64,000 nt of DNA from JAKAWQ01 sp035509315 (lineage in GTDB: Bacteria; Pseudomonadota; Alphaproteobacteria; Acetobacterales; Acetobacteraceae), in the NCBI GenBank assembly GCA_035509315.1, contig DATJLS010000003.1, positions 177,707-241,706 on the forward strand, written 5' to 3'. Of this stretch, positions 25,481-32,786 are shown in pieces (the first letter of the stretch is position 1; each line of letters starts with the position of its first letter). A program made the translations under genes and the position numbers. Below the pieces are notes generated by a model. That model made no database searches and had not been told where the DNA came from. It worked only from the letters and a program-made list of their open reading frames with translations.

Positions 25481-26538
25481 GCATCCCCGCGCTCCGCTGG
25501 GCGGCCCCGTTGCCGCTCAAGGGGGCCACCAAGGCCGTCCTATTGGCGCTGGCCGACATGGTGGCGGACGGAACGAACGAGTGGGAGCCAAGCCTCGAGC
25601 GACTTTCTCTCTGGTCCGGGCTGCCTCGGCGCTCGCTCATCCGCGCTATCCAACGGCTCGAAGAAGAGGGCCTCCTGGCGGTGAGGCGTGCCACAGGGAA
25701 GCGGTCCAAATACGAGCTCCGCGTGGGAGCGGAGCTTAACCAGTGCCACAGTGGCACCGGTGCCAAGACGGCACCCGTGTCAGATTGGCACGGGACCAGT
25801 GCCACGGTGGCACCACAACCAGTGCCACCCTGGCACCCAACTCTACCAGTACTCCCCAGTACCCCCAGCAACGCACGCGCCGACGTCAACGCGCCTCCGA
25901 TGTCGATGCCGTTGAAGCCAGCGCATCCCGAGGCGCCGGGGGAATCCGGGCCGGACCTGCTGCCGACGTCCAACGAGACCGCGACGAAGATGCTCGCCGA
26001 GAAGGGGGCGCTGATCCTGCGGCGCGTCTGCGGGTGGTCCATGCCAAAATGCCGCGAGGCAGTCGATTTGCTCGTAAACGAGCTCGGCGGCGATCGGAGG
26101 GCCGCGTTCGCGGTGCTATGCGCTGCCGCTCGCGAAAGGCCCGGACGCGACGAACTGGCGGTTTGGTTCAGCGCCGCAATCGAGAAACACCGGCCTCGCG
26201 CCGCAAAGCCTGAAGTCCCAATTGGTCGAGTGGGTCCATCCCGCTTCGACAACCTGCCGGGCGTGGTCGAGGAGAATGGGCACCCGACGGTCAACGGCTG
26301 GCACATTGACCTGATCTGGGACCGCGTCGCCGAAGCGGCCGGGATCGATGCCGAGCGATGGACCGGCAATGTGGGGCCTCTCGCTCATTGGCTCAAGGAC
26401 GGGATCGACCCGCACGAAACAGTGTTACCGGCGATCCGCCGCATAGCTTCGCGCCCGAGCTATGCGCCACCGCGTAGCCTGCGGTACTTTGACGCCGCCG
26501 TGCGCGAACAGGTCTCCGAGGCGAGGATCGCGCCGTGA
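25477..26538 (+). CDS. Helix-turn-helix replication initiator-like protein
   Basis: This 353-residue protein is probably the element's origin-binding protein. The N-terminus is a winged helix (LKGATKAVLLALADMV, LSLWSGLPRRSLIRAIQRLEEEGLLAVRRATGKRSKYELRV, residues 14-86), as in the DnaD/RepA-type initiators of phages. A low-complexity linker (about 88-125, rich in CH, SGT, TVAP and PWHP) is encoded by an iteron-like DNA array, which argues that the origin lies inside this gene as in lambda O. The C-terminal domain (from about 175) is unrecognised but may load the helicase encoded just upstream. The gene overlaps both neighbours by 4 nt. Confidence 0.78.
   Translation: MSIPALRWAAPLPLKGATKAVLLALADMVADGTNEWEPSLERLSLWSGLPRRSLIRAIQRLEEEGLLAVRRATGKRSKYELRVGAELNQCHSGTGAKTAPVSDWHGTSATVAPQPVPPWHPTLPVLPSTPSNARADVNAPPMSMPLKPAHPEAPGESGPDLLPTSNETATKMLAEKGALILRRVCGWSMPKCREAVDLLVNELGGDRRAAFAVLCAAARERPGRDELAVWFSAAIEKHRPRAAKPEVPIGRVGPSRFDNLPGVVEENGHPTVNGWHIDLIWDRVAEAAGIDAERWTGNVGPLAHWLKDGIDPHETVLPAIRRIASRPSYAPPRSLRYFDAAVREQVSEARIAP
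25743..25836. repeat. Iteron-like TGGCAC/GTGCCA array inside the initiator gene (candidate origin)
   Basis: Eight TGGCAC/GTGCCA words, plus one GGCAC at 25770, fall in 94 nt at 25743, 25752, 25760, 25786, 25799, 25808, 25822 and 25831. Three pairs form AGTGCCAC-N-GTGGCAC-type palindromes. The spacing and repetition are far from what codons require. The array lies in the linker-coding part of the initiator gene, immediately after the DNA-binding domain, so it is a good candidate for the replication origin. Confidence 0.65.
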
Positions 26539-26921
26539 TCGCGCCTGAAGGCGAGCCGTCAGCGCGGCCGGAATGGCTTCAGCGCATCCTCGCCGACGCG
26601 GAACCCGTGGACGCGGTCGAGCTGATCCGCCGTCTCGACCAGCTCGAGCGGGCAGGATGGGCGCCCTGGCAGGCGCGCGCGGACCGTCTCCGGTGGCGCG
26701 ACCTATGGGTGCGCGTAGCCCTGGCCGCGATCGATGCGCCGAACAGACCGGCGCCGCTCGCAGCCGCGCTCCGGCGCCGGGCGGCGGCGCGTACGCCCGC
26801 GCCATTCGGGACATCGGAAGGGCTTCTGCAACGGATTCTGGACCTAAGCGACGGCCGCACGCTTTCGCGTCGTCAGATTGCGGCGATCGTCGCATGCGAT
26901 CGGTCGTCGGGAGGGCGTTGA
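26535..26921 (+). CDS. Unknown element protein
   Basis: This 128-residue soluble protein of unknown function starts at a GTG overlapping the initiator stop (GTGA). It is arginine- and tryptophan-rich in the centre (LERAGWAPWQARADRLRWRDLWVRVALAAI). It ends with a compact helical segment (LLQRILDLSDGRTLSRRQIAAIVACDRSSGG) that has the length of a helix-turn-helix. The tight coupling to the helicase and initiator genes suggests a replication accessory role, which is inference only. Confidence 0.6.
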   Translation: MIAPEGEPSARPEWLQRILADAEPVDAVELIRRLDQLERAGWAPWQARADRLRWRDLWVRVALAAIDAPNRPAPLAAALRRRAAARTPAPFGTSEGLLQRILDLSDGRTLSRRQIAAIVACDRSSGGR

Positions 26922-27005
26922 AGTCATTGGGGAATCCGTGGCGGAAAAAACGTGAGGAAACCGCCACGGCGATTTGACACGGTCGATGAAGCGAAAGGAA
27001 ATGCA

Positions 27006-27743
27006 ATGTCGCTTATGAGCGATCTCCTCGAATTCGTGCGGCAGCCCATGCCCGAGACGCCCGAGGAAATGCGCGCACAACTTCCTGCGGCTGAGGCTGC
27101 GCTCGCGCGTCTCGACGCGATCCGCGCCACGGCGGCGGCCGACATCGAGCGCCTCACCAAGGAACGGCGCAGACTCTTGTTGGACGACAGCGCGAGCGGC
27201 GTGCGGCGCATTCGCGACATCGACGCGAAGGTCGAGGTGCTTAGCCTCGACATCGAGCGCGGAGACGAAATCGAGACCGCCCTCGTCAACCGCTGCCGTC
27301 ACCTGGCTTCGAATACGAAGGCGCACGAGGCGGCACAGGTCGTCGGACTGTACCGGCAGGGCATCGCTCAATTCTGTGCGGTCATGCGCCACGCGGTCGA
27401 GGTGCGAGAACGCTTGGTACAGATCCGCGCCCTCGCGGCGCGGGCAGGCCTTGAGGCACAGCTCGCACAGCTAGAACTGCCGCATGCGAATTTTCCGCTC
27501 CTTCCCGAGGCGATAGGTAATTTTGAGCGGGGTGCCACAGAGACGCTCGCGCATCTTCACGGCTCGGGCCCGAGAGTCGAGTTGTTCCCGATCAGATTTC
27601 ATGCGGCCACGGGGCTCTATCGCGTCGGCGAGACTGCTGGTTTCGACGCGGCGACGGCCTGGCGTCTGATCGACGCGGGCCTCGCAGATTGGGCTAGTCC
27701 GACCCGCCGCCCGCCGCGACCGGCGGCAATGGGCGCGGTATGA
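27006..27743 (+). CDS. Coiled-coil element protein of unknown function
   Basis: The protein has about 245 residues from the ATG at 27006, which has AAAGGA 5 nt upstream; an in-frame alternative start at 26952 adds 18 residues but has no ribosome site. Residues 15-110 are mostly charged heptad-like helix (EEMRAQLPAAEAALARLDAIRATAAADIERLTKERRRL, DIDAKVEVLSLDIERGDEIETA). The rest is a second helical region (ALAARAGLEAQLAQLEL) and a C-terminal part of mixed structure. It resembles scaffold-like or structural phage proteins only in its coiled-coil content, and no family is recognised. Its stop overlaps the next start (ATGA). Confidence 0.6.
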   Translation: MSLMSDLLEFVRQPMPETPEEMRAQLPAAEAALARLDAIRATAAADIERLTKERRRLLLDDSASGVRRIRDIDAKVEVLSLDIERGDEIETALVNRCRHLASNTKAHEAAQVVGLYRQGIAQFCAVMRHAVEVRERLVQIRALAARAGLEAQLAQLELPHANFPLLPEAIGNFERGATETLAHLHGSGPRVELFPIRFHAATGLYRVGETAGFDAATAWRLIDAGLADWASPTRRPPRPAAMGAV

Positions 27744-28018
27744 ACGTCCTCGTAGGCCACGTCGAACGGTCGCCCGGATGCTCGGACGAAGTCAGTGTGT
27801 CGGCCGAGACGCTCCAAGCTTGGCGAAACGCCGGGGAGCCATGGCGTCGGATCGTGCCGTCCTTCCCGTACTGGCCGACGAAGGCGCTTCCGACGCGTGA
27901 TCGGGGGCGCCCGTGGCAGGCGGTCGTACTGCCTGAGCCGGAGGCGGCGGCCCTGGTCGCGGCGGGATTCGCCGTGACGCCGGCGGCGTGGTCGATGGCC
28001 GAGGAGGAGAACCGGTGA
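27740..28018 (+). CDS. Small element protein, first of a duplicated pair
   Basis: This 92-residue protein of unknown function contains the sequence PWQAVVLPEPEAAALVAAGFAVTP near its C-terminus. The protein encoded next has a very similar block (GGVVAFPAPEAAALIAAGYATA), and both have aromatic/proline-rich middles (WRRIVPSFPYWPTKALPTRDRG). The two genes therefore look like a tandem duplication that has diverged. It overlaps both neighbours by 4 nt. The motif resembles the small minor proteins often found upstream of head genes, but that is not a firm match. Confidence 0.6.
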   Translation: MNVLVGHVERSPGCSDEVSVSAETLQAWRNAGEPWRRIVPSFPYWPTKALPTRDRGRPWQAVVLPEPEAAALVAAGFAVTPAAWSMAEEENR

Positions 28019-28299
28019 GCGGCACGAAAATTGGCTATTGCGAAACGCCCTCCGGTCCCGTCGACATCCGCGCCCCATCTTCGGCGCTCGCCGCCTGGAG
28101 CCCCGCTACAGGTGCGTGGAGCCTTGTTACGCTGCTGCAACGCTACTTCCCCCTGCCGTGCCGCTGGCTCCCAAATCGCGGCACGAACAATGCCGGCGGG
28201 GTGGTCGCATTTCCCGCGCCGGAGGCGGCCGCATTGATCGCCGCCGGCTACGCGACGGCGGCCGAGGGAGAGGCGAGCCAGCAGGGAAACGGCCCATGA
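28015..28299 (+). CDS. Small element protein, second of a duplicated pair
   Basis: This 94-residue protein of unknown function starts at a GTG with GAGGAGGAG upstream, overlapping the previous stop. The C-terminal half (LLQRYFPLPCRWLPNRGTNNAGGVVAFPAPEAAALIAAGYAT) parallels that of the preceding protein, indicating paralogy. The N-terminal half (GTKIGYCETPSGPVDIRAPSSALAAWSPATGAW) differs. Its stop overlaps the start of the prohead protease (ATGA). It is likely to be expressed with the morphogenetic genes. Confidence 0.6.
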   Translation: MSGTKIGYCETPSGPVDIRAPSSALAAWSPATGAWSLVTLLQRYFPLPCRWLPNRGTNNAGGVVAFPAPEAAALIAAGYATAAEGEASQQGNGP

Positions 28300-29252
28300 C
28301 CCAGTATCGCGCGTTTTTGACGCGCACGACGGCTCTGGCGGACCTTCGTCAGGTCAAGGTCATCTGTTCGACGCCTGCGGTGGGGCGCGATAAGATCAAA
28401 ATTCCGCCGGGCGCCTTCGTCTTGGACAATTACCGAAGGAATCCCCTTTGGCTCTGGCAGCATAACCCAGATTGGCCGGTGGCGCGGTCGGTTACGATCA
28501 ATGAAAATGAGCAAGGGCGTCTAGGGGCTTTGGTTCAGTTTCCGCCGATAGGCGCTTCCGACCGTTCGGACGAGATTTACAATTTGATCGCGGCGGGCGT
28601 CATCAACGCGGCGAGCACTGGCTTCGAGGTGCTCGCATCCGAGCCAATCGATCCCAACGATCTGAGCGCCGGCATCAGCTACACGCGGGTGGAGCTGCAG
28701 GAGATGAGCTTCGTCTCGATCCCTGCCGAGCCTAATTCCTTGGTGGAGGAACGTTCCCGGCGCGAACATGGCAACCCCTCGGAGGGATGGAAGTGCGGCG
28801 CCGCCGGCGATCTCCCGATCGACGAGACACGTCCGTGGGATGCCGACGCGGCGCGCGAGCGCGTCTTCCGGTGGGCCGGCTACGACGGCAAGAACCCCGA
28901 CCCGGTGAAGGCGCGGCGCGCGTTTCTTTGCTACGACGCGTCGGACCCCTCACTCCGCGGCTCCTTCAAGCTGCCCTTCGCCGACATCCTCGAGGGGCGG
29001 CTCACAGCCATCCGGCGCGGCCTCGACGCCGCCGCGGCGATGCTCGAGCGCACTGACATTCCGGAGCGCGAAAAGGAACGCGCGCGGCAGGTGATCCAGG
29101 GCTACCAGGCAAAGGAGCCCACCGGACCGGAGCGCGCGCATCGGCGCATGGCTACGCTTTATCGGCGCGAGCTCGCCGGCGGCGGCCATCCCGACCGCAT
29201 GGAACGGCATCGGCGCATGGCGGCGCTGTACCGGGCCGAGATCGGCTCGTGA
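28296..29252 (+). CDS. HK97-type prohead protease (head maturation protease)
   Basis: The 318-residue protein belongs to the caudoviral prohead protease family, which trims the capsid scaffold during head assembly. The N-terminal protease domain contains the catalytic His in PLWLWQHNPDWPVARS, the substrate region RSDEIYNLIAAGVINAASTGFEVLASEP with the Ser, and LQEMSFVSIPAEPNSLV, the usual third conserved block. From about residue 170 a second domain (PWDADAARERVFRWAGYDGK, FLCYDASDPSLRGSFKLPFADILEGRL, GLDAAAAML) is of the kind often fused to these proteases in alphaproteobacterial phages. The expected portal and major capsid genes on either side are absent, which is unusual for this enzyme. Confidence 0.87.
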   Translation: MTQYRAFLTRTTALADLRQVKVICSTPAVGRDKIKIPPGAFVLDNYRRNPLWLWQHNPDWPVARSVTINENEQGRLGALVQFPPIGASDRSDEIYNLIAAGVINAASTGFEVLASEPIDPNDLSAGISYTRVELQEMSFVSIPAEPNSLVEERSRREHGNPSEGWKCGAAGDLPIDETRPWDADAARERVFRWAGYDGKNPDPVKARRAFLCYDASDPSLRGSFKLPFADILEGRLTAIRRGLDAAAAMLERTDIPEREKERARQVIQGYQAKEPTGPERAHRRMATLYRRELAGGGHPDRMERHRRMAALYRAEIGS

Positions 29253-29869
29253 CTGCCATCGGGGTGATGGTCGATCGCGACCGGGCCGTGCTTTGGGCAG
29301 ATACGCAAGTCTTCCGCGACGGCGTGCCGAGCCGGCACGCGCCCAAACTTTTCGTCAATCCAACAGCCCGTGTGGCCGGATGCGGGACCGGTTGGCACGC
29401 CCTGTTGCGACACGCCGGCCACGCCGTCACCGCGGCGACTTGCATCCACGACCTGGCGGAGGAATTGCCGACGTTGCTCCGGCACCAGGCTGCACGCGTC
29501 GCCGACTGGCGCGCCGATCCCGAGACCTTCGCGGAGAACATCTATCTGGCCGCGGGATGGTCGGCTCGGTATCGCCGCGCCGTCGGCTATGTGTTCGCGG
29601 CCACGGACTATTTCGCGCCGACGATGGTGCGCACGTTTGCCTCGCCGCCGGTGCCCGGAATCGAGGCAATGGAGGGTCGAGAGGAGGAGTTGCACGGCGT
29701 TGTGGTCGAGCAGCTCGCCGAGCTCGAGCGCATTTATGATTGCACGATCGGCGGCAACGTGATCGCGGCGACGATCAGCCGCAACGAGGTCGCGGCGCGC
29801 GTCCTAGTGAGCCTCGCGGGCGCCTCCGCCGCGACGCCCGAGGCGCGCGCCGCGGCACTCCTGGAATAG
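29249..29869 (+). CDS. HslV-like N-terminal-nucleophile hydrolase-fold protein
   Basis: This 206-residue protein begins GTG-ACT, giving Met-Thr; removal of Met would expose a Thr. Counted from that Thr, the sequence follows the start of HslV/proteasome beta subunits: T1-A-I-G-V, Asp17 in LWADTQVF at the exact HslV position, and Lys32 in HAPKLF one residue from the catalytic Lys33, then VAGCGTGWHALL in place of the glycine-rich loop. The rest is mainly helical (VTAATCIHDLAEELPTLL) with a FAATDYFAP strand and a conserved-looking IGGNVIAATISRNEV. It overlaps the prohead protease stop (GTGA). The assignment is by motif inspection and the peptidase activity is inferred. Confidence 0.6.
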   Translation: MTAIGVMVDRDRAVLWADTQVFRDGVPSRHAPKLFVNPTARVAGCGTGWHALLRHAGHAVTAATCIHDLAEELPTLLRHQAARVADWRADPETFAENIYLAAGWSARYRRAVGYVFAATDYFAPTMVRTFASPPVPGIEAMEGREEELHGVVVEQLAELERIYDCTIGGNVIAATISRNEVAARVLVSLAGASAATPEARAAALLE

Positions 29870-29884
29870 TCGAAGGGGGCGGCA

Positions 29885-31018
29885 ATGTCGGATGACGTGA
29901 GCATCATCATCGGTGGTCAGGCGATCTCTGGGTGGCAGGGCATCAGCGTCAAACGAGGAGCAGAACGGGTGCCAAGCTCCTTCGATTTGTCAGCCACCGA
30001 GCGATACCCAGGTCAAATCAGCAGCGTCGCGATAGCGGCAGGAAGCGCCTGCCAAGTCAAGATCGGTGCCGATCTTGTCCTGACCGGTTACGTCGATCGC
30101 GTCCTCGCGAGCCTAAGTGACGGAAGCCATGCGATTCGCGTACAGGGGCGATCGAAGGTCGAGGATGTCGTCGACTGCTCAGTGACCAACCACAACATCG
30201 CGGGGATGCAGCAACAGGTCTCTGACCTCGTGGCCTTCGCGGGCGCTATATGCGCGCCGTTCGGAATCAAGGTGGTCTCGTTAGCCGGCGCCACGATCCC
30301 TGTCGCTCTGCCCGACGGAGGCGGCCCGATCCCCATCAACGTGATGCTCGGCGAGACCGGCTACGACGTGATCGAGCGGGTGGCTCGATATGTGCAAGTT
30401 CTGGTCTATGACGATCCGAATGGAAATCTCGTCCTGGCGACGGGCGGCGGCGGCGGGACGATGGCCTCCGGCTTTCAACAGGGGGTCAACATCCAGAGCG
30501 CATCCGGCGCGCTCTCGATGGATCAACGCTTCTCGACCTATCTGCCCGCGATCCTCTCCTACCAGCAATTCGGCGACCTCGGCGCCGGCGGCGCGCAGCT
30601 GCCGCCCGTGCTCGATCCGACCGTCCCGCGATATCGTCCCCTCTATGTGATCTCGGAACAGGTGACGCGCGACCAGGCGCTTGCGGTGCGGCGGGCGAAA
30701 TGGGAGATGGCGCGCCGCTACGGTAGATCGCAGGCGATCACCGTCGTCTGCGATAGCTGGCGCGACAGAGCGGGAACGCTCTGGCAGCCGAACGCTTTTG
30801 CACAGATCAACATGCCGGCTCTGAAGATTGCGCCTATCGATCCTTGGGTGATCTCTGATGTCACCTATTCCCGGGACGCGCGGAGCGGCACGACGGCGAG
30901 CCTCACGGTGATGCCCAGGCAGGCATTCACGCAGGAGCCGATCATCCTCGTGCCCTTCGGCTGGTATGATCACGGCCAGAACGCGCCGGCCGCGGGCGCG
31001 GCTGGGGGCGGCCCATGA
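29885..31018 (+). CDS. Mu gpP-like baseplate hub protein
   Basis: This 377-residue protein resembles the baseplate/tail hub protein of Mu-like phages (gpP, gp44). It opens with a VSIIIGGQAISGWQGISVKRGAERVPSSFDLSATERYPG segment and continues with CQVKIGADLVLTGYVDRVLASLSDGSHAIRVQGRSKVEDVVDCS (about 57-100), which is characteristic of this family. The centre has alternating strands, and the end contains the YVISEQVTRDQALAVRRAKWEMARRYGRS helix and a glycine/alanine-rich tail. No other tail gene is present, so it cannot build a baseplate alone; a role in interfering with or redirecting helper-phage tails is conceivable. It overlaps the next gene by 4 nt. Confidence 0.8.
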   Translation: MSDDVSIIIGGQAISGWQGISVKRGAERVPSSFDLSATERYPGQISSVAIAAGSACQVKIGADLVLTGYVDRVLASLSDGSHAIRVQGRSKVEDVVDCSVTNHNIAGMQQQVSDLVAFAGAICAPFGIKVVSLAGATIPVALPDGGGPIPINVMLGETGYDVIERVARYVQVLVYDDPNGNLVLATGGGGGTMASGFQQGVNIQSASGALSMDQRFSTYLPAILSYQQFGDLGAGGAQLPPVLDPTVPRYRPLYVISEQVTRDQALAVRRAKWEMARRYGRSQAITVVCDSWRDRAGTLWQPNAFAQINMPALKIAPIDPWVISDVTYSRDARSGTTASLTVMPRQAFTQEPIILVPFGWYDHGQNAPAAGAAGGGP

Positions 31019-31386
31019 ACGAATTCCTAGGCGCGCCGCTTGGCCTCATTGAAGAGGCGATGCAATGTGTCGAGGAGCTCCGTCATCTGGTCGCTAGGGC
31101 TTGCGACCAATCTCCGGCAGGCGATTATGCTCGGCTCGGAGCATTTACTCGCGCAGCCAATCTTCAAGGAAGGTTGCGCGCGATGGCGGACATCGCCGAA
31201 CTGGAATCGCTCAAGGAAAGTCGCGCCGCATTCGGCGCCGAGCACGGGAATGCCGTCTCGTTGCGAGGCGCCGCTCACTCGATCGCCGTGACGTTGGTTA
31301 CGGTCAACGAGGAGATCGGTCGGCGGCGGCGCGCAGGCGTTGGCGGCGACGGACGGCGATCTGTTCACGAGCGCCCTGCGGGATGA
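31015..31386 (+). CDS. Unknown element protein
   Basis: This 123-residue protein of unknown function has its ATG overlapping the baseplate-like gene stop (ATGA), the main argument that it is real. It is almost entirely helical and charged (GLIEEAMQCVEELRHLVARACD, LRAMADIAELESLKESRAAFGAEHG, HSIAVTLVTVNEEIGRRRRAG). The end is basic and glycine-rich, which may be low-quality sequence beyond the true fold. No family is recognised. Confidence 0.5.
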   Translation: MNEFLGAPLGLIEEAMQCVEELRHLVARACDQSPAGDYARLGAFTRAANLQGRLRAMADIAELESLKESRAAFGAEHGNAVSLRGAAHSIAVTLVTVNEEIGRRRRAGVGGDGRRSVHERPAG

Positions 31387-31720
31387 GATGCCGATGTCCA
31401 CCGCGATGCCGGAAGGGAGCATCGGCGAAGAGCTTGCGGGCGGCGAGCGGGCGGCGGCCACGCGTGGAAGACGCTATGTCTCTGAAAACAACGGCGATGG
31501 TATAGGACCATTGCCAGGAGAGCCGCCCACCCTCCGGGAGATCGGCATCTCCGCAGACCAGTCGGCTCGCTACCAGAAGTTTGTCGCGATGCCGGAACGG
31601 CGCGGCGAGATCGTTACGAGGGGGGAAAGGGGTGGCAAGGAAAATTCGGAAATGTTTTGTGGACCGGCCTTCCGCCGATTTTCTTTGCGGCCGAAATTCG
31701 CGATTTCGTTAAATGTTTGA
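31340..31720 (+). CDS. Possible ParB/HTH-like fragment
   Basis: A frame of about 126 residues overlaps the end of the previous gene; the real start is unclear (TTG at 31340 or ATG at 31385). One segment, PTLREIGISADQSARYQKFVAMPE, closely resembles the helix-turn-helix found in phage and plasmid ParB-like or antirestriction proteins (IsxDQSsRWQKxAaxPe). After that point the sequence loses the family pattern and ends after about 35 basic residues, so this may be a truncated or frameshifted remnant. Low confidence. Confidence 0.35.
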   Translation: MAATDGDLFTSALRDEMPMSTAMPEGSIGEELAGGERAAATRGRRYVSENNGDGIGPLPGEPPTLREIGISADQSARYQKFVAMPERRGEIVTRGERGGKENSEMFCGPAFRRFSLRPKFAISLNV

Positions 31721-31961
31721 TTTCAAAACGGAAGAGGCCTAGTTTGCCGTGCATTGGCCCACGGCTGCCGCACCACCAGGCCGCGAGCGACATCCTCGTC
31801 CACGATAGTCTCGTTCCCTTCCGACGGTCCTCGATTGATCGTAGCGTCAGGGGGCAGCAGGCCAAGGAAAATCGGCGAAAAGCCGCCAATATTGCTGCGT
31901 TTTTGACGGGAACGGTGATAGTTTCCCACGCGATTCGTGGTCGGAACGAAAGGAAAAGTCG

Positions 31962-32462
31962 ATGCGTGGACGCAAGCCGATCCCGACGGCAATTCATCGA
32001 ATCAAGGGCACGTTCCGGCCCGCGCGGCACGGAAAGGGGCGGCGCGGCGAGCCTCAGCCGACAGGAGATATCTCGAGAACAACCCCGGAGTGGATGACGG
32101 ACAGCCAAAAGGCCTCATGGCTTTACGCCGTGGGCAACGCGCCGGCGGGAGTCCTCAAGGCGATCGACGCCGGAGTGCTCGCGGTTTGGGTGGTGGCCGA
32201 GGATCAGCATCGGCGCGCGACGGAGGCTCAAGCGTGCCTCGATGCCGGCAAGACGCTACCTCTCGTTACGAAGGGGCGACGCGGCGTGATCGTCGCGTCA
32301 CCATATCTCAAGATCATCGCGCAAGCCGGCGATCGAATGCGGGCGGCGGCGGCTCAACTCGGCTTCTCGCCCGCAGCGCGACCGCGGACGCCGCCGCCCG
32401 CCCAGCCGCCCCGAGCGTCGCCGTGGGGCAGATTCGAGGTGCTGCCTGGCGAGAAGAAATAG
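31962..32462 (+). CDS. terS: P27-family small terminase subunit
   Basis: TerS recognises the packaging site on DNA and hands it to the large terminase. This 166-residue protein has the P27 family opening RGRKPIPTAIHRIKGTFRPARHG and EPQPTGDI, followed by the helical DNA-binding and oligomerisation region (TPEWMTDSQKASWLYAVGNAP, AIDAGVLAVWVVAEDQHRRATE) and SPYLKIIAQAGDRMRAAAAQLGFSPAARPR. An AAAGGA site lies upstream of the ATG. No large terminase is encoded after it; phage satellites use such a lone TerS to redirect the helper's packaging motor. The frame continues past the TAG stop for 68 codons. Confidence 0.87.
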   Translation: MRGRKPIPTAIHRIKGTFRPARHGKGRRGEPQPTGDISRTTPEWMTDSQKASWLYAVGNAPAGVLKAIDAGVLAVWVVAEDQHRRATEAQACLDAGKTLPLVTKGRRGVIVASPYLKIIAQAGDRMRAAAAQLGFSPAARPRTPPPAQPPRASPWGRFEVLPGEKK

Positions 32463-32678
32463 TCAATCGCTGCTGAACCGCCCGAGCTCGCGCCCCCATC
32501 CGCTCGACTCGAGGCCAGGGCGGCTCTTCGCGCGTACCGGACGGCCGTCGCTTTGCAGACCCGCCCGGCGCCCCTGGCGGCCCAGCTCCGCGCCACAATC
32601 GCCCGCGGGGAAGCCTTGACGGGCCGCCAGCGCGAGGCCGCGCACCTTCTCGGAATCAAGGTCCCGAGATCAGATTGA
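32463..32678 (+). other. Coding-like extension after the terS amber stop
   Basis: Directly after the TAG of terS, the same frame stays open to a TGA at 32676-32678 and reads as a plausible helical peptide (ELAPPSARLEARAALRAYRTAVALQ, IARGEALTGRQREAAHLLGIKVPRSD). It has no ATG or GTG, only internal TTGs. It may be a gene started at TTG, a decayed gene or a readthrough extension. Low confidence. Confidence 0.3.
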
Positions 32679-32786
32679 CGGCGAGTCCTCGTGCGCGCAC
32701 AGTAAACCTACTCACCGATGGTGAGCGGCCGGACGGAGCGTTGGCGCGCCGCCGCCCGACCTAACCAACACGGTGGAGATAACACC

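Noticed and set aside
25743..25836. CRISPR array
   Set aside because: The repeated words are 6-8 nt with short irregular spacing and inverted pairs, inside a coding gene; there are no long repeats or spacers and no cas genes.
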